Positions 1 through 11,880 of a stretch of 64,000 nucleotides of DNA are shown here, one piece after another. Under the pieces are notes generated by a model, which saw nothing but the letters and a program-made list of their open reading frames with translations, did not search any database and was not told where the DNA came from. How positions within the stretch are numbered: position 1 is the stretch's first letter; every line of letters begins with the position of its first letter. The position numbers and the translations under genes are program-made. Source of the stretch: Cristatella mucedo (lineage: Eukaryota; Bryozoa; Phylactolaemata; Cristatellidae); NCBI GenBank assembly GCA_009760855.2, contig WPIO01000003.1, positions 2,474,001 to 2,538,000 of the forward strand. Direction: 5' to 3'.

Positions 1-2030
1 TGCGGTGGACGTATTTGTGTCCCCATCGTCAGCCGTTGCAGCGGCATCTGTAAAAGAGAAGGCTCGTACACAAGCGGGCATCGATATGTAACGGGCCTGT
101 GAGTCCTTAACCACCTTGCCTAGCAACTTAATTCCACTGGCGTGAATAAATCTTTAGTCAGCCTATGAAAGGTATGCCTTGAACTAGATAGCATTAGACT
201 AGTGATGTCAGAACCCATGCATTTGTTGGCTTGCAATTAAGCACAATCTTAAGTACAAGCGTTTTGAAATATTAGCGTTTGTACTGCACTTTCCGATTGG
301 AAAGTGAAGGAAACCACCGACAAATGTCCAGAAGCTCGACTCGAGTGAGAGTTGCAGTAGGTCCATTCATTCCTGTCTACGGCACCTGGTACTACAGATA
401 ATCTCACCACAGAGTACCCTGTTAATGTACAGGTACATTGAAGAGCTAGCTGCGATCCTGCTGACTTTACTTACTAGCTTGCTCGTTGAACTGTCCCGGT
501 GGCCAATCTGTTAGTGACGCTGAGTTTAGATCCACGATTTCTGGTTCAAAGACAGGCAGACCACGTGTGCTCGGTGCATGGAATATTTCAGGACCAGACG
601 TATTGTTCAGTGGCTAGAAACTTCTGAGCATGCTACCTTCGGTGTTGGGCATGAGTCTACCATCAGGGGCTTGTGGAAGCCAAATATCTGCTTTGTTTCA
701 TTCTGCATAGCCAGCCACTGGAAGATCTGCCAAATATGTACTAGAATTGAACCAAAGCGAGGTTCAGTAGCCTAGGGAGGCTGTTATGTGATACGGCCCA
801 CTAGGGATCATCAGCTAAGCTAAGCCTGTCCTTTGACAAGAGGCAGTATGGGCGATGACTGCTTAATCTAGGTAATCGGATGCCAGGAGTTGGTCGGCCG
901 AGAGGTGAGCTGGCAGAGCATCCCGGTTGCTCAGCACCCACATCCCTTAGGATGGATAACTGGCGTTCCTCGATCATGCTGTCAACTACGAAAGGCCACC
1001 AGAAGCCACAGCCCGAGCGCGGCTGGAGATAAGCATGTTGTCACTTGTCTGCGTTCCCCTGCAGAATGTTGTGCGTGATCTCCCTCATTCTGAGTTGTGA
1101 CCTTGGTGAGCTGAGGTGTGCCGCTCCAGCGAGCTTCCATTATGTAGCCACTGCTGTTCAAATGTCATCGTGGTTGGTATTTGAAATTGTATCCCTGCCT
1201 TTCAGATAGCTCCGGCCCGATAGTGACCTCTCGCTTTGGGATGGCTGGCTTCCTTGTTTACTACGGCCCCCGTAGCCTATGTACCTATTGACCCCCCCCC
1301 CAGTTAGACTGTTTAGTTGTTGTTTTTCTGCTATTGTTGGTGAATGCGATACTGTTATAAAGAGGTTTGCTAAATCCTCTGCTCGTCTTGCTTTAGCCCT
1401 GGCGGACGGCGCCACTGGGACAGGTGGTGGTCGGGCGGGAAGTTGCCTACTCCTAATCTCGGTTACAGAATACTGCAGGCTATTCAATTGCAGTGATGTT
1501 GTCATGATTCTGAGCCGTTTTATTTATCAGAATAGACATGATATTTTGTTGATTTTTTTCTTGCACAGACGTTTGCCAGATTTCTCAGCACACATCAACC
1601 GCAAAAGTGGAAACCAGAATTAACAACCAAGCCGCCTCGAAGATTCAGAAGGATCAACCTCAGGCACTGGCTGGTCGCTGTTGTTATTGCAAGGCCTACT
1701 GTAAGATCTACCCTTAAATTCTGCCAGTCAAATGTCTGCTCACTAAAAATCACGGCACTCGCTGTCTGCTGTCAGGTTGTTCAGAAGTTTGATGCGTTAG
1801 TTGCACGACTGGTGACACTGGTGACACGGGACCAGTGGCCACACTTGGTACCGACTGTAGACCCTTCGTGGCTTTTTTTGACCACCCTGTCAGTGATAGT
1901 TTGTCAGTGCTGAGTGATAGTAGTCTTAGCTTCGGCTTTTCGCATGGGCCGAGTAAGCTGCTAGCAGGTCCAAATCAAAGACCATACCTCTCACAGTTTT
2001 GATCTACCAACCCCCTTCTGGCTGTGTAAG
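1..2030. other. No recognisable gene
   Basis: Mixed-composition DNA without a supportable coding exon. A C-run at 1292-1301 is the only simple repeat. A 115-codon - strand frame at 1158-1505 includes a Pro/Ala/Arg-rich stretch but has no start context, splice support or recognisable domain. Confidence 0.5.
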
Positions 2031-2039
2031 CTTTTTTAA

Positions 2040-3215
2040 ATGCAGAGGCTTTCGGAGTTCCTCATTAAAATAATCGTGTTTCTCGGGCCGTTATTGGTCG
2101 CAAAAGACTTCAACGTTCACTCTGCCAACCCTAGCAACAGATTAGAGCCCGGATTAGAGACAAAGGTTCTTTGCAAACTAGCGCCCAGTTTCCCTTCTTT
2201 CTTTTTTGTCAAAAAACTGTAAGAGTGTCGCTTAGCAGCTTTTTAGCACACCGGAAAGAACAAATTCTCAGAGAAATTTCAGTCGGGATTCAAGCTACGC
2301 CACTCCTCTGAAACTGCTCTCCTCTGTGAACCTAATGACATCCTACGAAGCAACGACGACGGGAAACGCACTGCCCTAGAACTGCTAGCTCTATCAGCTG
2401 CCTGCGACACCATTGATCACGATATCCTAATCGAACGATTGAGAACAACAATTGGTCTGGCAGACGAGGCACTGGCGTGGTTCAAATCGTACTTGTCCGA
2501 TCTTTTTGAATCCGGGTCGTGTGGGGGTCAGGTCTCATCCACCTAACCAAGTCACCCGTGGAGTCCCACAGGGTCGTCCATCCTTGGTCCGTTGCTGTTC
2601 TCTATTTATACTCAACTTCTTGGAAAAGTGATCCGGGCTCATGGAATAGGTTATTACTTTTATGCTGACGATGCTCAGCTGTAGCTGTCATTGAAACCGT
2701 CGGAATCTGCTGCAGCGACTGATAAATTGGCGGCTGATCAACGGATAAAGAGCCAAGTTCTTACGCTGACCCACAAGCCCGCCACGGCTTGGCTCTGTAC
2801 CTAGCTGAACTGTAGCACCAGTTGCACCCTCCTCGTGTCCTCAGGTCATGTATAGACAAAAAATGAGCTATTCCATTCCTGTGCTTCAAGAACGTAGGCG
2901 ATAGAAGCTTTGGGTCTGCAGGCCCTAGACTGTGAAACTCACCTGCACAATTCTTACGAAACGATATCTACTCTACTGCTTCCAACTGTGGCACATCCTT
3001 TCCAGTAGTCCTGAGCTGCACCTTCCATGCTAATCACTACGTCAACTGCCCTCCTGACTCAGCTATGAGTCTCCCTTTCTCTTTGTTGCGTAAGCTGAAG
3101 TCTGCTGGCTACCGAATGCCTACCGAAAGCCGCTTAGGCTGTGAGTGGGCTGTTTAAAACTCTGTGGCGTAACTCCCAATTTTTTCTTTGTGACTTCGTG
3201 GAGTTACCAACGAGA
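2040..3215 (+). mobile_element. LINE-B remnant (CR1/L2-like), internally deleted
   Basis: 2100-2150 reads LLVAKDFNVHSANPSN, a decayed form of the GDFNxH motif of the AP-type endonuclease. 2340-2490 reads ALELLALSAACDTIDHDIL and ALAWFKSYLSD, and 2550-2700 has a GVPQG-like turn and [10 protein letters not shown], the reverse transcriptase catalytic motif. From 2745 the C-terminal region appears (LTLTHKARHGLA-like, then a GPRLWNS-like block). It ends near GACTTCGTGGAGTTACC and ATACATTT. Many frameshifts and stops; inactive. Confidence 0.75.
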
Positions 3216-4725
3216 TACATTTACCTGTTCATGTAAGATGAGGTCATGTGAGTTAACTGCTTCATTTATCTATGGGCAGAAGGGTCTTAGTAGACCCTGG
3301 AATACCCTATAGCTAGGTGTGACCAGGGTGAAGCCATGTCAGCAGTAGTGTAGCTCTCTGCACTATACGAAATTCTCACCAGCAGGAGTTAACACCCCCT
3401 GAAATATTGGTACGACCGCGAGACACCAAGGTGGCACTTGGTTTTGAAAGGTGAGTGCCCCTGGTGACGCTCTGTTGGTCAGGCTAGTCATGACCTACCT
3501 GTAGCCTTCAAGGTTGACATGGCATCTCTAAGAATATCACCATCAAGAAGCTGCTTTTTCTTTACTTGACCTAAAAATCAAAGCAAACATTAAGTATGGA
3601 CTTGTTTGCGAGCACATATGCAGCCATATGCATGTACGGTTTCGTTTATCCATAGTTTAGCCCGGTCAGTTCCTGCTATAAACACTGAGCCGTAGTGAGC
3701 TGCTCATTATGGTCGCCAGCGTATATTTACCTTAAAATAAACATTTTAGAGCTATATTTTAGCTACGAAGTTTGGTTTTTGCGTTTAGGTGTTGCATGTT
3801 TTTGGATTTTCGGTTTAGGATTTAATGGTTAGATTTTTAGGTTAGAATTTTCGGGTTGTGAGTTCAGGTTTTAAAGCTTAGGGCTTAGTATTTAAGTTTC
3901 AGGAAGAAATTCGAGAGGGAAAAGATAGGTCAGGATATTTTTTAGCGTAAATATAAACAGATGCTGGCGACCATGCTGAACAGCCTGCTATGGGTACTGC
4001 ACTCGTAGCAGAAACTGTCTTGGCTCTATGAACAAACGATTGACGTCGTCTTAGCAAGTCCCGTGGTCGCGATTGAGTCCATCAGCATAAATGGCAAGGA
4101 GGTCTCGAACTCAGTAAAGAAATGAAGAAAATGAAAATGAAATGACAAAAAAATACTCATGCTGCCCTCAGTCGCGGAAGTCGACGAAAATCGCACTCCC
4201 GTGTTCGCACTCGCTCACAGACCAAAAAGGCTTACCGCGTCCAGGACCTACATCCATGGCAATTGTAGGTGCGGTTAAAATCGTGCCGATGAGAAATTTC
4301 TTCTAGAGAGCAACTGTAGCACGAGGAGGATAGGTGCTGTGACCACATACTCTATACGCTTCACCATTCCTTCGCCGGGCTCTTAGCAATCACCCTTCCG
4401 GTGTAGATAACTCTGGCGACGCTCGATATGAACCTTGGCTTAGATTTGATAGGGCGTCAAGACAAGAGGAACTGCTGCCTCGCATCGTGGCGCGTGCCAT
4501 GTCGGAGCCGATTGGGTTAGGAGGACGATTAGGATGCCCGCCTCTGTCTGCCCTGTTCTCGTCGTTCCGATTGGTTCGTTAGTGGGTGAGGCCATTTCTT
4601 TTTTTGTGCTCGCCCCTTCGCAAGCAAGACGAAAGATCGGCTCGAGGTAAAAATACAGGTTGAATAAAATAAATGACACAATGAGAAGACAGCAATGGGA
4701 CTGAGGAGGGATAGATGGATGGTTA
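3216..4725. other. Non-coding; contains a MITE candidate
   Basis: No coding exon is visible. The 3709-3974 MITE candidate is the only structure found. 4440-4760 has overlapping open frames on the - strand with low complexity and no domain. Confidence 0.45.
3709..3974. mobile_element. MITE candidate, 266 bases with terminal inverted repeats
   Basis: ATGGTCGCCAGC at 3709-3720 is the exact reverse complement of GCTGGCGACCAT at 3963-3974. Beyond it the arms continue imperfectly: TATATTTAC and TTAAAAT on the left against GCGTAAATATA on the right, giving roughly 30-base arms with a small gap. The interior is AT-rich with degenerate TTTAGG-like words. No coding capacity. The target-site duplication is not clear. 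Confidence 0.45.
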
Positions 4726-5755
4726 ATGATAATAATAATACACTTAATAAAGCACTCACAGATAACTCAATCTCTTTCTAGGCGCTTTACATTTGCTGCA
4801 AAAAACACAAGTGAATTGAGAGCGGAAATATCATAGCTTAATAAACAGCACGAATAACTTGGTTAGGGTGACGTGCACAGGGTCAGCATGCAAGTGTCGT
4901 TAGTGGCAGCGTGCAACAGTGTCAGCACGGATAAGCACATATAGGACGAATCACGGGGACCCACTAAATGCTGTCATAAGTTGGTAAACTTGTAATTTTG
5001 TTTTAAATATGGTCAAGTCAGGGGATGTTCTGACGCAAGTCGAGAGGGAGCTCCGGGCTTTGGGAGCATACGAACTAAATGCACCGTCTCCAAAGGATTT
5101 GAGGTTTGTACAAATCATAGGTAAACAGTTAGTTTCCGAAAAGTGGGTGGTACGATGCTTGGGCTGGTGGTGGAGTAGATGTGGTAGACTGGAGCACAAG
5201 AATGAAGGGACCTAAACATGAGCGACAAAACCTTGAAGTTGATGCGTTGCTTGACTGGGAGTCAGTGCAGGTCAGCGAGAAGTTATGCGATATGGCAACT
5301 GCGACGCTCACAACGGGCAAGCCAAGCTGCAGAGCTTTGCACCAGCTGTAAGCACCTGATTGCACATGCCGGTAGGCCAGCAAGCGGTGAGTTACAGAAG
5401 TCGAGACGGGATGTCCTAAATGCATGGACCAACGTAGACGTGGTATCCTTATCTAAACAAGCCCGAATTTTAGCAATGTCATGTAGCTGAAAGTGGGCTG
5501 ACTTGATTGTGGAGCTGATGTGGTCGTCTAACGAAAGGTCACTTTGGAACATGACACCTAGATTTCGTGTAGATTCAACAGGAGATATGCAGGCAGAGCC
5601 GATTTCGAGCGTTAGTCTTTCCAACTTCTGAATCACTCTTGGTTTGCCCATAACTAGTAAGTTAGTTTTATCATCATTTAATTTAAGAAAATTTGCTGCC
5701 ATCCATGTGCAGTGGTCATCAATACATGCAACAAGGGAATTGGGAGAATTCGCCG
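4726..5755 (-). mobile_element. LINE-A 3' portion (CR1/L2-like)
   Basis: On the - strand it runs from the C-terminal part of the reverse transcriptase ORF (FLKLNDDKTNLLVMGKP, NLGVMFQSDLSLDDHISST, LDFCNSPLAGLPA), through the terminal FSSYAPKA/SLSTCVRTSPDL region, to a 3' UTR and an ATT-type tail at 4726-4745. Frameshifts near 5210-5290 break the ORF. Truncated at its 5' end. Confidence 0.85.
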
Positions 5756-6190
5756 TAATAATAATAATAATATTGCACTTGATAAAGCGCCCTCAGAGAA
5801 CTTAATCTCTTTCTAGGCGCTTTACATTTGCTGCAAAGTGATACGCAATAGAATAGTAAGTAAAATCATGCTTGAAAAACAAACAAAATGAAAATATGCC
5901 GTGCTCGAAGGCTGGGAGGGATCAAAGCAAAGGTACAATTGAGTGTCATCCGCATAGAAGTGGAAGCCTAGATTGTGCTAGGCAATCACATCAGCAAGAG
6001 GGAAAGTTTAAACCGTGAAAAGAACCGGACCTAGAATGGAGCCCTGAGATATCCCATTTTCAGAGGGACTTCGGGTGACCTATGTCCATTTACATCATTA
6101 CTCTGGGGTCTCCCACTGAGATAGGACTTGAACCATTGCAGAGCAGTGCCAGTAATGCCCAGGCGAGATGAGAGATGCTCAAGAAGGACT
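5756..6190 (-). mobile_element. LINE-A chimeric/internally deleted copy
   Basis: The tail and 3' UTR (5756-5880) are joined directly to the reverse transcriptase core: GITGTALQWFKSYLSGRPQ at about 6115-6175 and the catalytic FYADDTQLY at about 5940-5970, in different frames. About 0.8 kb present in other copies between these parts is missing. The tail abuts the 5' end of the neighbouring LINE-A copy. Confidence 0.75.
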
Positions 6191-6349
6191 TGGATGGCTG
6201 GGTGGATAGCTGGATGGCTGGATGGATGCCTCGATGGATAGAAGGATGGCTGGACGGCAATATGATTGGATGGCTGGACGGCTGGATGGCTGAATGGTTG
6301 GGTGGCTGGGTGGATGGATGGTCGGATGGCTGGGTGGCTAGATGGATGC
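6191..6349. repeat. GGAT/GGCT minisatellite
   Basis: Degenerate tandem array of GGATGGCT-type units with GGAC and GGGT variants; a remnant continues at 6536-6556 after the SINE inserted in it. It makes Ser/His/Pro-rich pseudo-ORFs on the - strand. Confidence 0.8.
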
Positions 6350-6351
6350 CG

Positions 6352-6534
6352 TGATGGCACACTAGGTAAGGTGGTCGCTTTTCACGACCTCGGGGCCGAG
6401 GTCGTGGATTCGAATCCTGAGGTGGGCGAACCTTTATCGCCGCTGCAAGTGCTGGTGATAGCCATAAAGGCTCTTCTGTTGCTATACAAAAGAGGCTGTT
6501 ATATCAGCTAGTATTATTATTATTATATATCATT
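6352..6534 (+). mobile_element. SINE-1 copy (tRNA-derived)
   Basis: Has a box B-like GGATTCGAATCC followed by the family body (TTTATCGCCGCTGCAAG, GATAGCCATAAAGGCTCTTC), a short hairpin, and a TATTATTATTATTAT tail. It interrupts the GGAT minisatellite. Confidence 0.8.
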
Positions 6535-6564
6535 ATGGCTGGTTGGATGGCTGGATAGAGATAG

Positions 6565-6842
<278 letters not shown>

Positions 6843-7122
6843 TGTGTGAAAGTTTTAGTTGATGCCATTCCATGGTAGGGAGCAAGTAGAGCAGAAACGC
6901 AGTACAACGGTCGGAGGAGAGGCCAGCGCGCTCGTAGATGACTGAGATAGATAGATAGCTGCATTGCTATTCGCTCTCGTCCCTGAGAATAGCATAGAAT
7001 ATTGGCTCGTCCCTTAGAAGAATGTAGGGAGGAGCGCTTTGACGGCGAGCAGCAGGCGACCGCTGTCCACGTCACGCTGGCGCTTCGACGAGCTCGAGCT
7101 CTCGATCGCCAGTCGCTCTCAC

Positions 7123-8301
7123 CGGTCTTCGAGAAAGTCGTCACTTCCACAGTGTCGTAGCCCTCGAGCTTGGGCGTGACGGCTCGCGGGTTGAAGGTGG
7201 GCGCCGGCGGGATGCTGAAGAGCCGCTTCGAGTAGCGCTGGCTGAGCCGGCTGTGCATCCTCGCGGCGCGCTCCTCGTCGATTCTCGTCGCAGCCGACGA
7301 CGCAGCGCCGAGCCGGCTCTTGCTGCCGCCGCGGCGCGGCGTCGCCGAGTAGACCGTCCTCGGCGCGAACGGCTCGGGCAGTCCGTACAGCGAGCGATTC
7401 TGCTCGTAGCTGAGCGCGTTTTTGGAGACGTGCTGCCTCCGCAGTCGCTGCTGGCGCTCGCCGTCGAAGCGGTTGCGGAGGTCGGCCAGCTGACGCTCCT
7501 GCCGCAGGCGGGCGTCGCGGCGCCTCGCCTCCATGTTCTCCAGGGTCCGGTTGTGCATCTCGGCGACGCGCTCGACGACGGACCGCAGCTGCTTGACGAA
7601 CTTGTCCTTGCGTCGCCTCTTGTCCGCGTCGTACTCGATCAGGTAGGCCAGCTTGGCCTGCATGTAGCGCTGCGCCTCCCTTCGCGGCACGACGCGCTGG
7701 CGCGGCTCCGGCGGCGGCTCGGCGGCCGCCGCGGCGTCGGCCGCCGCCGCCGAAAGCGAGGACGCGGACCCGACGCCTACCGGCGTCGCAGAAGCAGCCG
7801 CCGGACCCGACTGTGACGTCGCGTGCGCGGCCTTGCTCCGGGCCGTGCCCGGGCCGCGCGACTTGGCTGCCGCCGTCTCGGCGGCGGTCAGGCCGGACAG
7901 CGGCGGCAGCCTGGTCCGGCGACCCAGCAGCGCCGGCTGCCGCGAGCCGTCGGACGCCGGGGCTCCTTCGTACGTTGGCAGCGGGCCGACGCCGACTCCA
8001 CCGGAAGCGTAGCTGCCGCCCGATAGAGTGGAGCCGGCAGCGGCGCGGCTGTGGCTGAGCGGATTTCTCGAGCCGCCGCCTCCTTCGGCCGCCGCCTTCT
8101 CCGCCACTCCGTCCCTGAGCGAGTCAAAAGGAACGCGGACGTCGCCGACGCGAGCCACTCGCGGCAAGGCAGCAGTAGAAGACAGGCTTGGCGCGACGGA
8201 GCGCCCAGTCACTAGTCGATTGAGACCCGCCAGAGGACGGTAAGCGCTGACGGGTAGCGACCGTAACGCCTGCTGAAGGTGCCATTTTGTGATCTGAGGC
8301 T
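7123..8301 (-). CDS. Unrecognised Arg/Glu-rich coiled-coil-like protein, large exon
   Basis: A 1179-base, very GC-rich open exon (phase 1 at both ends), unlike the repeats around it. It opens PQITKWHLQQALRSLPVSAY. About 190 residues of Ala/Ser/Gly/Pro-rich, probably disordered sequence follow, then a charged helical block with RREAQRYMQAKLAYLIEYD, RRRKDKFVKQLRSVVERV and RLRQERQLADLRNRF that looks coiled-coil forming. It ends near FNPRAVTPKLEGYDTVEV at a donor GGTGAGAG. I do not recognise the family; a cytoskeletal or ciliary scaffold would fit the composition but is a guess. If the frame is not spliced at 7122 it runs on into the GA microsatellite, which is implausible. Downstream exons were not found. 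Confidence 0.6.
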
Positions 8302-8348
8302 CTGTAGCTCCAAAGTGAGCCTGACTCGCAAAGTGTGCTTTAACAAGT

Positions 8349-8640
8349 GATAATAATAATAATAATAATAATAATGCACTTGATAAAGCGCCCTCAGAGA
8401 ACTTAATCTCTTTCTAGGCGCTTTACATTTGCTGCAAAGGGAAATGCAATTGAATGGTAAGTAAAATCATGCTTGAAAAACAAATAAAATGAATAATATG
8501 GTTAGGGGTGACATGCACAGGGTCAGCATGCAAATGTGGTTAGTGGCAGCATGCACAGTGTCAGCACGGATAAGCACATCAAGGATGAATCGCAGGGACC
8601 CACTATATGCTGTCCTAAATAGGTGTGTTTTTAAGTTCAA
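8349..8640 (-). mobile_element. LINE-A 3' UTR and tail
   Basis: Tail (AAT)n at 8349-8375, then the conserved hairpin and 3' UTR, ending in the last codons of the ORF. It lies in the inferred intron of the - strand gene, close to the acceptor of the 7123-8301 exon. Confidence 0.85.
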
Positions 8641-8820
8641 CTAAGAAAGGTGAACTTGCTGGCATATCTTAATGAATTTAAGGTAAACTTGCAGACGATT
8701 CACTACAGCGGTCGCGTTGCGTTTTTGGCAACCTTTTTGAGGCCGAACGAATAATTCAACCTGTGCAGCGCGCGGAAGCTTGTAGAAGCAAAACACCCTA
8801 TGTAACTGCTGCGGCATTCA

Positions 8821-9169
<349 letters not shown>

Positions 9170-9345
9170 GCAGAAGGTGAGCGGAAGTAGGCGGCGCACT
9201 TCGGAGACGTCAAGTTGCCTGCTCGCGGAAGCAAAGAGTTAGCCGGCTGCCCGCTACGCTGCGTCATAAACTGAGAACTCGCTGCCAGGTCGCCGCCGAC
9301 GCCGCTGCCTGAAGCGACGACGGCGACTGCAGGACTGTCGCTCAC

Positions 9346-9427
9346 CTGAGACGCGGTATCGTATGACCGGCCCTGATCTCAGCCCAGGCCGTCGCGAATT
9401 TTTTGCTATCGATGGGCTGAAATGCAT
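9346..9427 (-). CDS. Candidate first coding exon of the - strand gene
   Basis: An ATG at 9427-9425 opens 27 codons (MHFSPSIAKNSRRPGLRSG...) ending at a strong donor CTCAG/GTGAGC, phase 1. The 7123-8301 exon has a matching phase-1 acceptor (gagctacag), giving YRVS-E-PQITKW across the junction. Intron 8302-9345 then contains a LINE-A tail and two GA arrays. A competing reading of the same exon in another frame is open but its phase does not fit a consensus acceptor. Moderate to low certainty. Confidence 0.4.
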
Positions 9428-9860
9428 GCTCCACGCTGGTCAGTCCGGCTGCGTGACCTGCAAATGCCGTCAGATTGGGCGCGATGGCGCGATAGAAACC
9501 AGGCTACTCGGTCCGATCTAGCGGCCTCGGAACGCCGAAATCCTCCTCCGTTCGAGGCCACTACCTTGAAGACAAACTGGATGCGCTGGAGCGGAGCGCC
9601 TGAAGAGCGTCGAACGGTCTGGAGTCGTCCGCGAGCTGAAGGCGGGGCCGGGGCCGAGCGGAGGCAGATTATTATTATTAATTATTATTATTAATTATTA
9701 GCGGAGGCAGACGACCTGGCATTCGCCCGAACACCCCGGAAGGCGACCAGGACTTGCCTGCCCGCGGCGCGAGCTCGTTGGGCAGGCACGCCGTAGCGAA
9801 ACCCCTAGTGGTAGCGCCGCTAGCGGCCGCTTCGTGACCCGCTACGTGGCAAGTGAGCTT
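9428..9860 (-). promoter_or_regulatory. CpG-rich region upstream of the - strand gene
   Basis: CpG- and GC-rich DNA lies directly 5' of the candidate first exon, consistent with a promoter or 5'UTR. It is interrupted at 9668-9700 by a 33-base ATT-type insertion (listed separately). No TATA box is evident. Open frames run through it on both strands, as expected for GC-rich DNA. Confidence 0.3.
9658..9710. mobile_element. 33-base LINE-tail-like insertion with 10-base target-site duplication
   Basis: The decamer GCGGAGGCAG occurs at 9658-9667 and again at 9701-9710. It flanks 33 bases made only of ATT/ATTA units. The rest of the neighbourhood is GC-rich, so this looks like an insertion. The tail type equals that of LINE-A and SINE-2, so it is probably a retrotransposition event truncated to the tail alone. 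Confidence 0.6.
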
Positions 9861-10069
9861 AGAGAGCAGCCAACGCGAGACGCCGAGCGCGAACTTGCTT
9901 CGAGGTGCCCGAAATGTTGACGCTGCGGCGGATTTGTGTAAACATTTGCTTACACACTCTTCCAACATTGGCGATTTATACACAAGAACTCGTATCGTAG
10001 CGTTATGCCTATCGAGAATTCTTCATGCGTTTAAAACCTGTTTACACTGTGCCTGCTGTATGTATGTAT

Positions 10070-10392
10070 GTATATATGTCTGTAACTCCACAAAGTCCTA
10101 AAGACCATGTGGGTGTTACGCAGGAGAGTTTTTTATAGCGCACTCACAGCCTACGCGGCTTTCGGTACGCATTCGGTACCCAACAGACTTCGTCTCACGC
10201 AACAAAGAGAAAGTGGGAAGCATAGCAGAGTCAGGAGAGCAGTTGAGGTAGTGAGTAGCATAGAAGTAGCAGCGCAGGACCGCTAAAAAGGATGTGCCAT
10301 AGTCGGCAGTTGGAGAGTAGTTGTCGTTGCGTAAGAATTGTGGAAGCGAGTTCCACAGTCTAGGACCTGCAGAGCTAAAGCTTCGCTTTTGG
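10070..10392 (-). mobile_element. LINE-B 3' end
   Basis: The - strand encodes RSFSSAGPRLWNSLPQFLRN and the terminal THYLNCSPDSAM region, then the 3' end with GTAACTCCACAAAG (as seen on +) and a TATG/ACAT-type tail at 10060-10080. It abuts a LINE-A fragment of opposite strand. Confidence 0.85.
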
Positions 10393-10510
10393 ATGTTACC
10401 GCCAATCATTTGGGAATGCTTAATAGACAGCATATGTAAAGTACTTAGAAAGAGATTCAGTTTTGTGAGTGTGCTGTACAAATGTATTACAATTTTTAAT
10501 TTTATTTATG
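10393..10510 (+). mobile_element. LINE-A 3' end fragment
   Basis: GTTACCGCCAATCATTTGG, then AAAGTACTTAGAAAGAGATT and the paired GAGTGTGCTGTAC; a decayed copy of the 3' hairpin and tail. LINE-B probably inserted into it. Confidence 0.7.
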
Positions 10511-11750
10511 CTCGCGTATCATCGCCCAGTAAATATATGCACCGGCTCCGGGTGTCCTCGCATTATGACCGACGCTCGCTGCCCACATCCCGTGAGAAGT
10601 GAACCGTCGGCCTGCGAAATCGGCCGTCTTATGGCTCATATTAATTATAATCGAAGTTCCTGTACAATAGAGGCTAGAAACCGATCATGCGATCGTCCAT
10701 GGCCTCGGCAGCATAAAAGCCGGCGCCGTGCAATAGGCAGCGGGTGGATGATCCAGCAGATGAGCTGTATTAGAAGCAGATTAGATTATTAGATGATTAT
10801 TAGATTATTGGGGTGGATGATCCAGCAGATGGTCTAGGCTTACGGTGATCCTAGGGCCCCCGGTGTGCTGTAGTGAGTCACCAATACGGGGATCCTGGCT
10901 GTCGGGTCGCTACTTTGGCGATTGGCGTTTTCCGCCGGAAGAGCTCGTCGCCACCTTTTCCGCCGGAAGAGCTCGTCGCCGCGCAGCTGGTGTCCAAGAC
11001 TCCAAGCGGTCAGTGTGCGAAAGTGTGCGAGCGAAAATTCAAGCGATCGATAACACGAACGATAACACGCAACTAAAACTGGAGTCTCGAAGCTAAGCCA
11101 CGTCAACCTACGCTTAATCCATCACGTGCCCTAATGTGCCGTAACATGCTGCCAGCTCTGTTTTGTGGCCGCTGTCTGTCCGCCAGCTTTCCTTTTAAAG
11201 GCGATTGCACTCACACTGGCCTCCGTGCTTGTGCAGTCTCTCTGTGTTACTGGGGCCAGTTGGCCCATATGCCGACTGTCGGCCTGAGGCGCTTCGAGTC
11301 ACGCTCGCTCATGCATGAGTGACCGATCGACCGCTTGAGATTCGGTAAAGTCTCCTTTGGCTGCCAGGATACTCTTGCACTGGACAATGGGCTTAACTCG
11401 TCCATGCTCCCAGTGCCTAACTCGTCCACCAGAGCTACTGCCGTCAGCCGGACGTACTACAGACAGCTTCACTCCTGCGATCGCTCTCGGACATACTTTC
11501 CAAAAGGCACGAATTTGAAATTTGACACGGTAGAATTTATAACTATGCAGCCAGTGTGGGTAGTACTCACCTAAAGTGTACTTTCCAGCATGGTCCTGGA
11601 GTCGTGTGATGCTGTAGCCGCGCCTCGTCAAGGATGGCAGCTTAGGAAACCCCGACGGCCATTGGTGCAGCTTCTCGTACATGCTCGTCATGACTGCAGC
11701 AGAAAAAGGAGAGCCTGCTGCGTTCAGCAGTCGTTCAGGGTGAGGTCAGC
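10511..11750. other. Non-coding; short tandem and direct duplications
   Basis: A 28-base tandem duplication lies at 10928-10983 (TTTTCCGCCGGAAGAGCTCG... twice). A 21-base direct repeat beginning GGGTGGATGATCCAGCAG occurs at about 10743 and 10811, separated by ATTAGATT-rich DNA. No coding exon is supportable. Confidence 0.5.
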
Positions 11751-11880
11751 TCATAATAATAATAATAATAATACATTTTTGTAGCGCCTTTAGAGAACTC
11801 GATTTCTTTCAAGGCCCCTTACATTTGCTGAAAAAGAAGCACGATCGAATGGTACATGAGGGTTAAGCTGTATATGGAAA
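11751..11880 (-). mobile_element. LINE-A tail fragment
   Basis: (AAT)n followed by the complement of the LINE-A hairpin and the ACATTTGCTG block. Confidence 0.75.

Noticed and set aside
1158-1505. 115-codon - frame with a Pro/Ala/Arg-rich block and EDLANLFITVSHSPTIAEKQ
   Set aside because: It could be a lone exon, but the acceptor is weak and no partner exon was found.
3770-3900. Interstitial telomere-like TTTAGG/TTAGG repeats
   Set aside because: The words are irregular and not tandem; they lie inside the MITE candidate.
6400-6430. tRNA genes, from GGTTCGAATCC-like motifs at several places
   Set aside because: The cloverleaf arms do not close and the same sequence recurs with a shared 3' body, so these are tRNA-derived SINEs.
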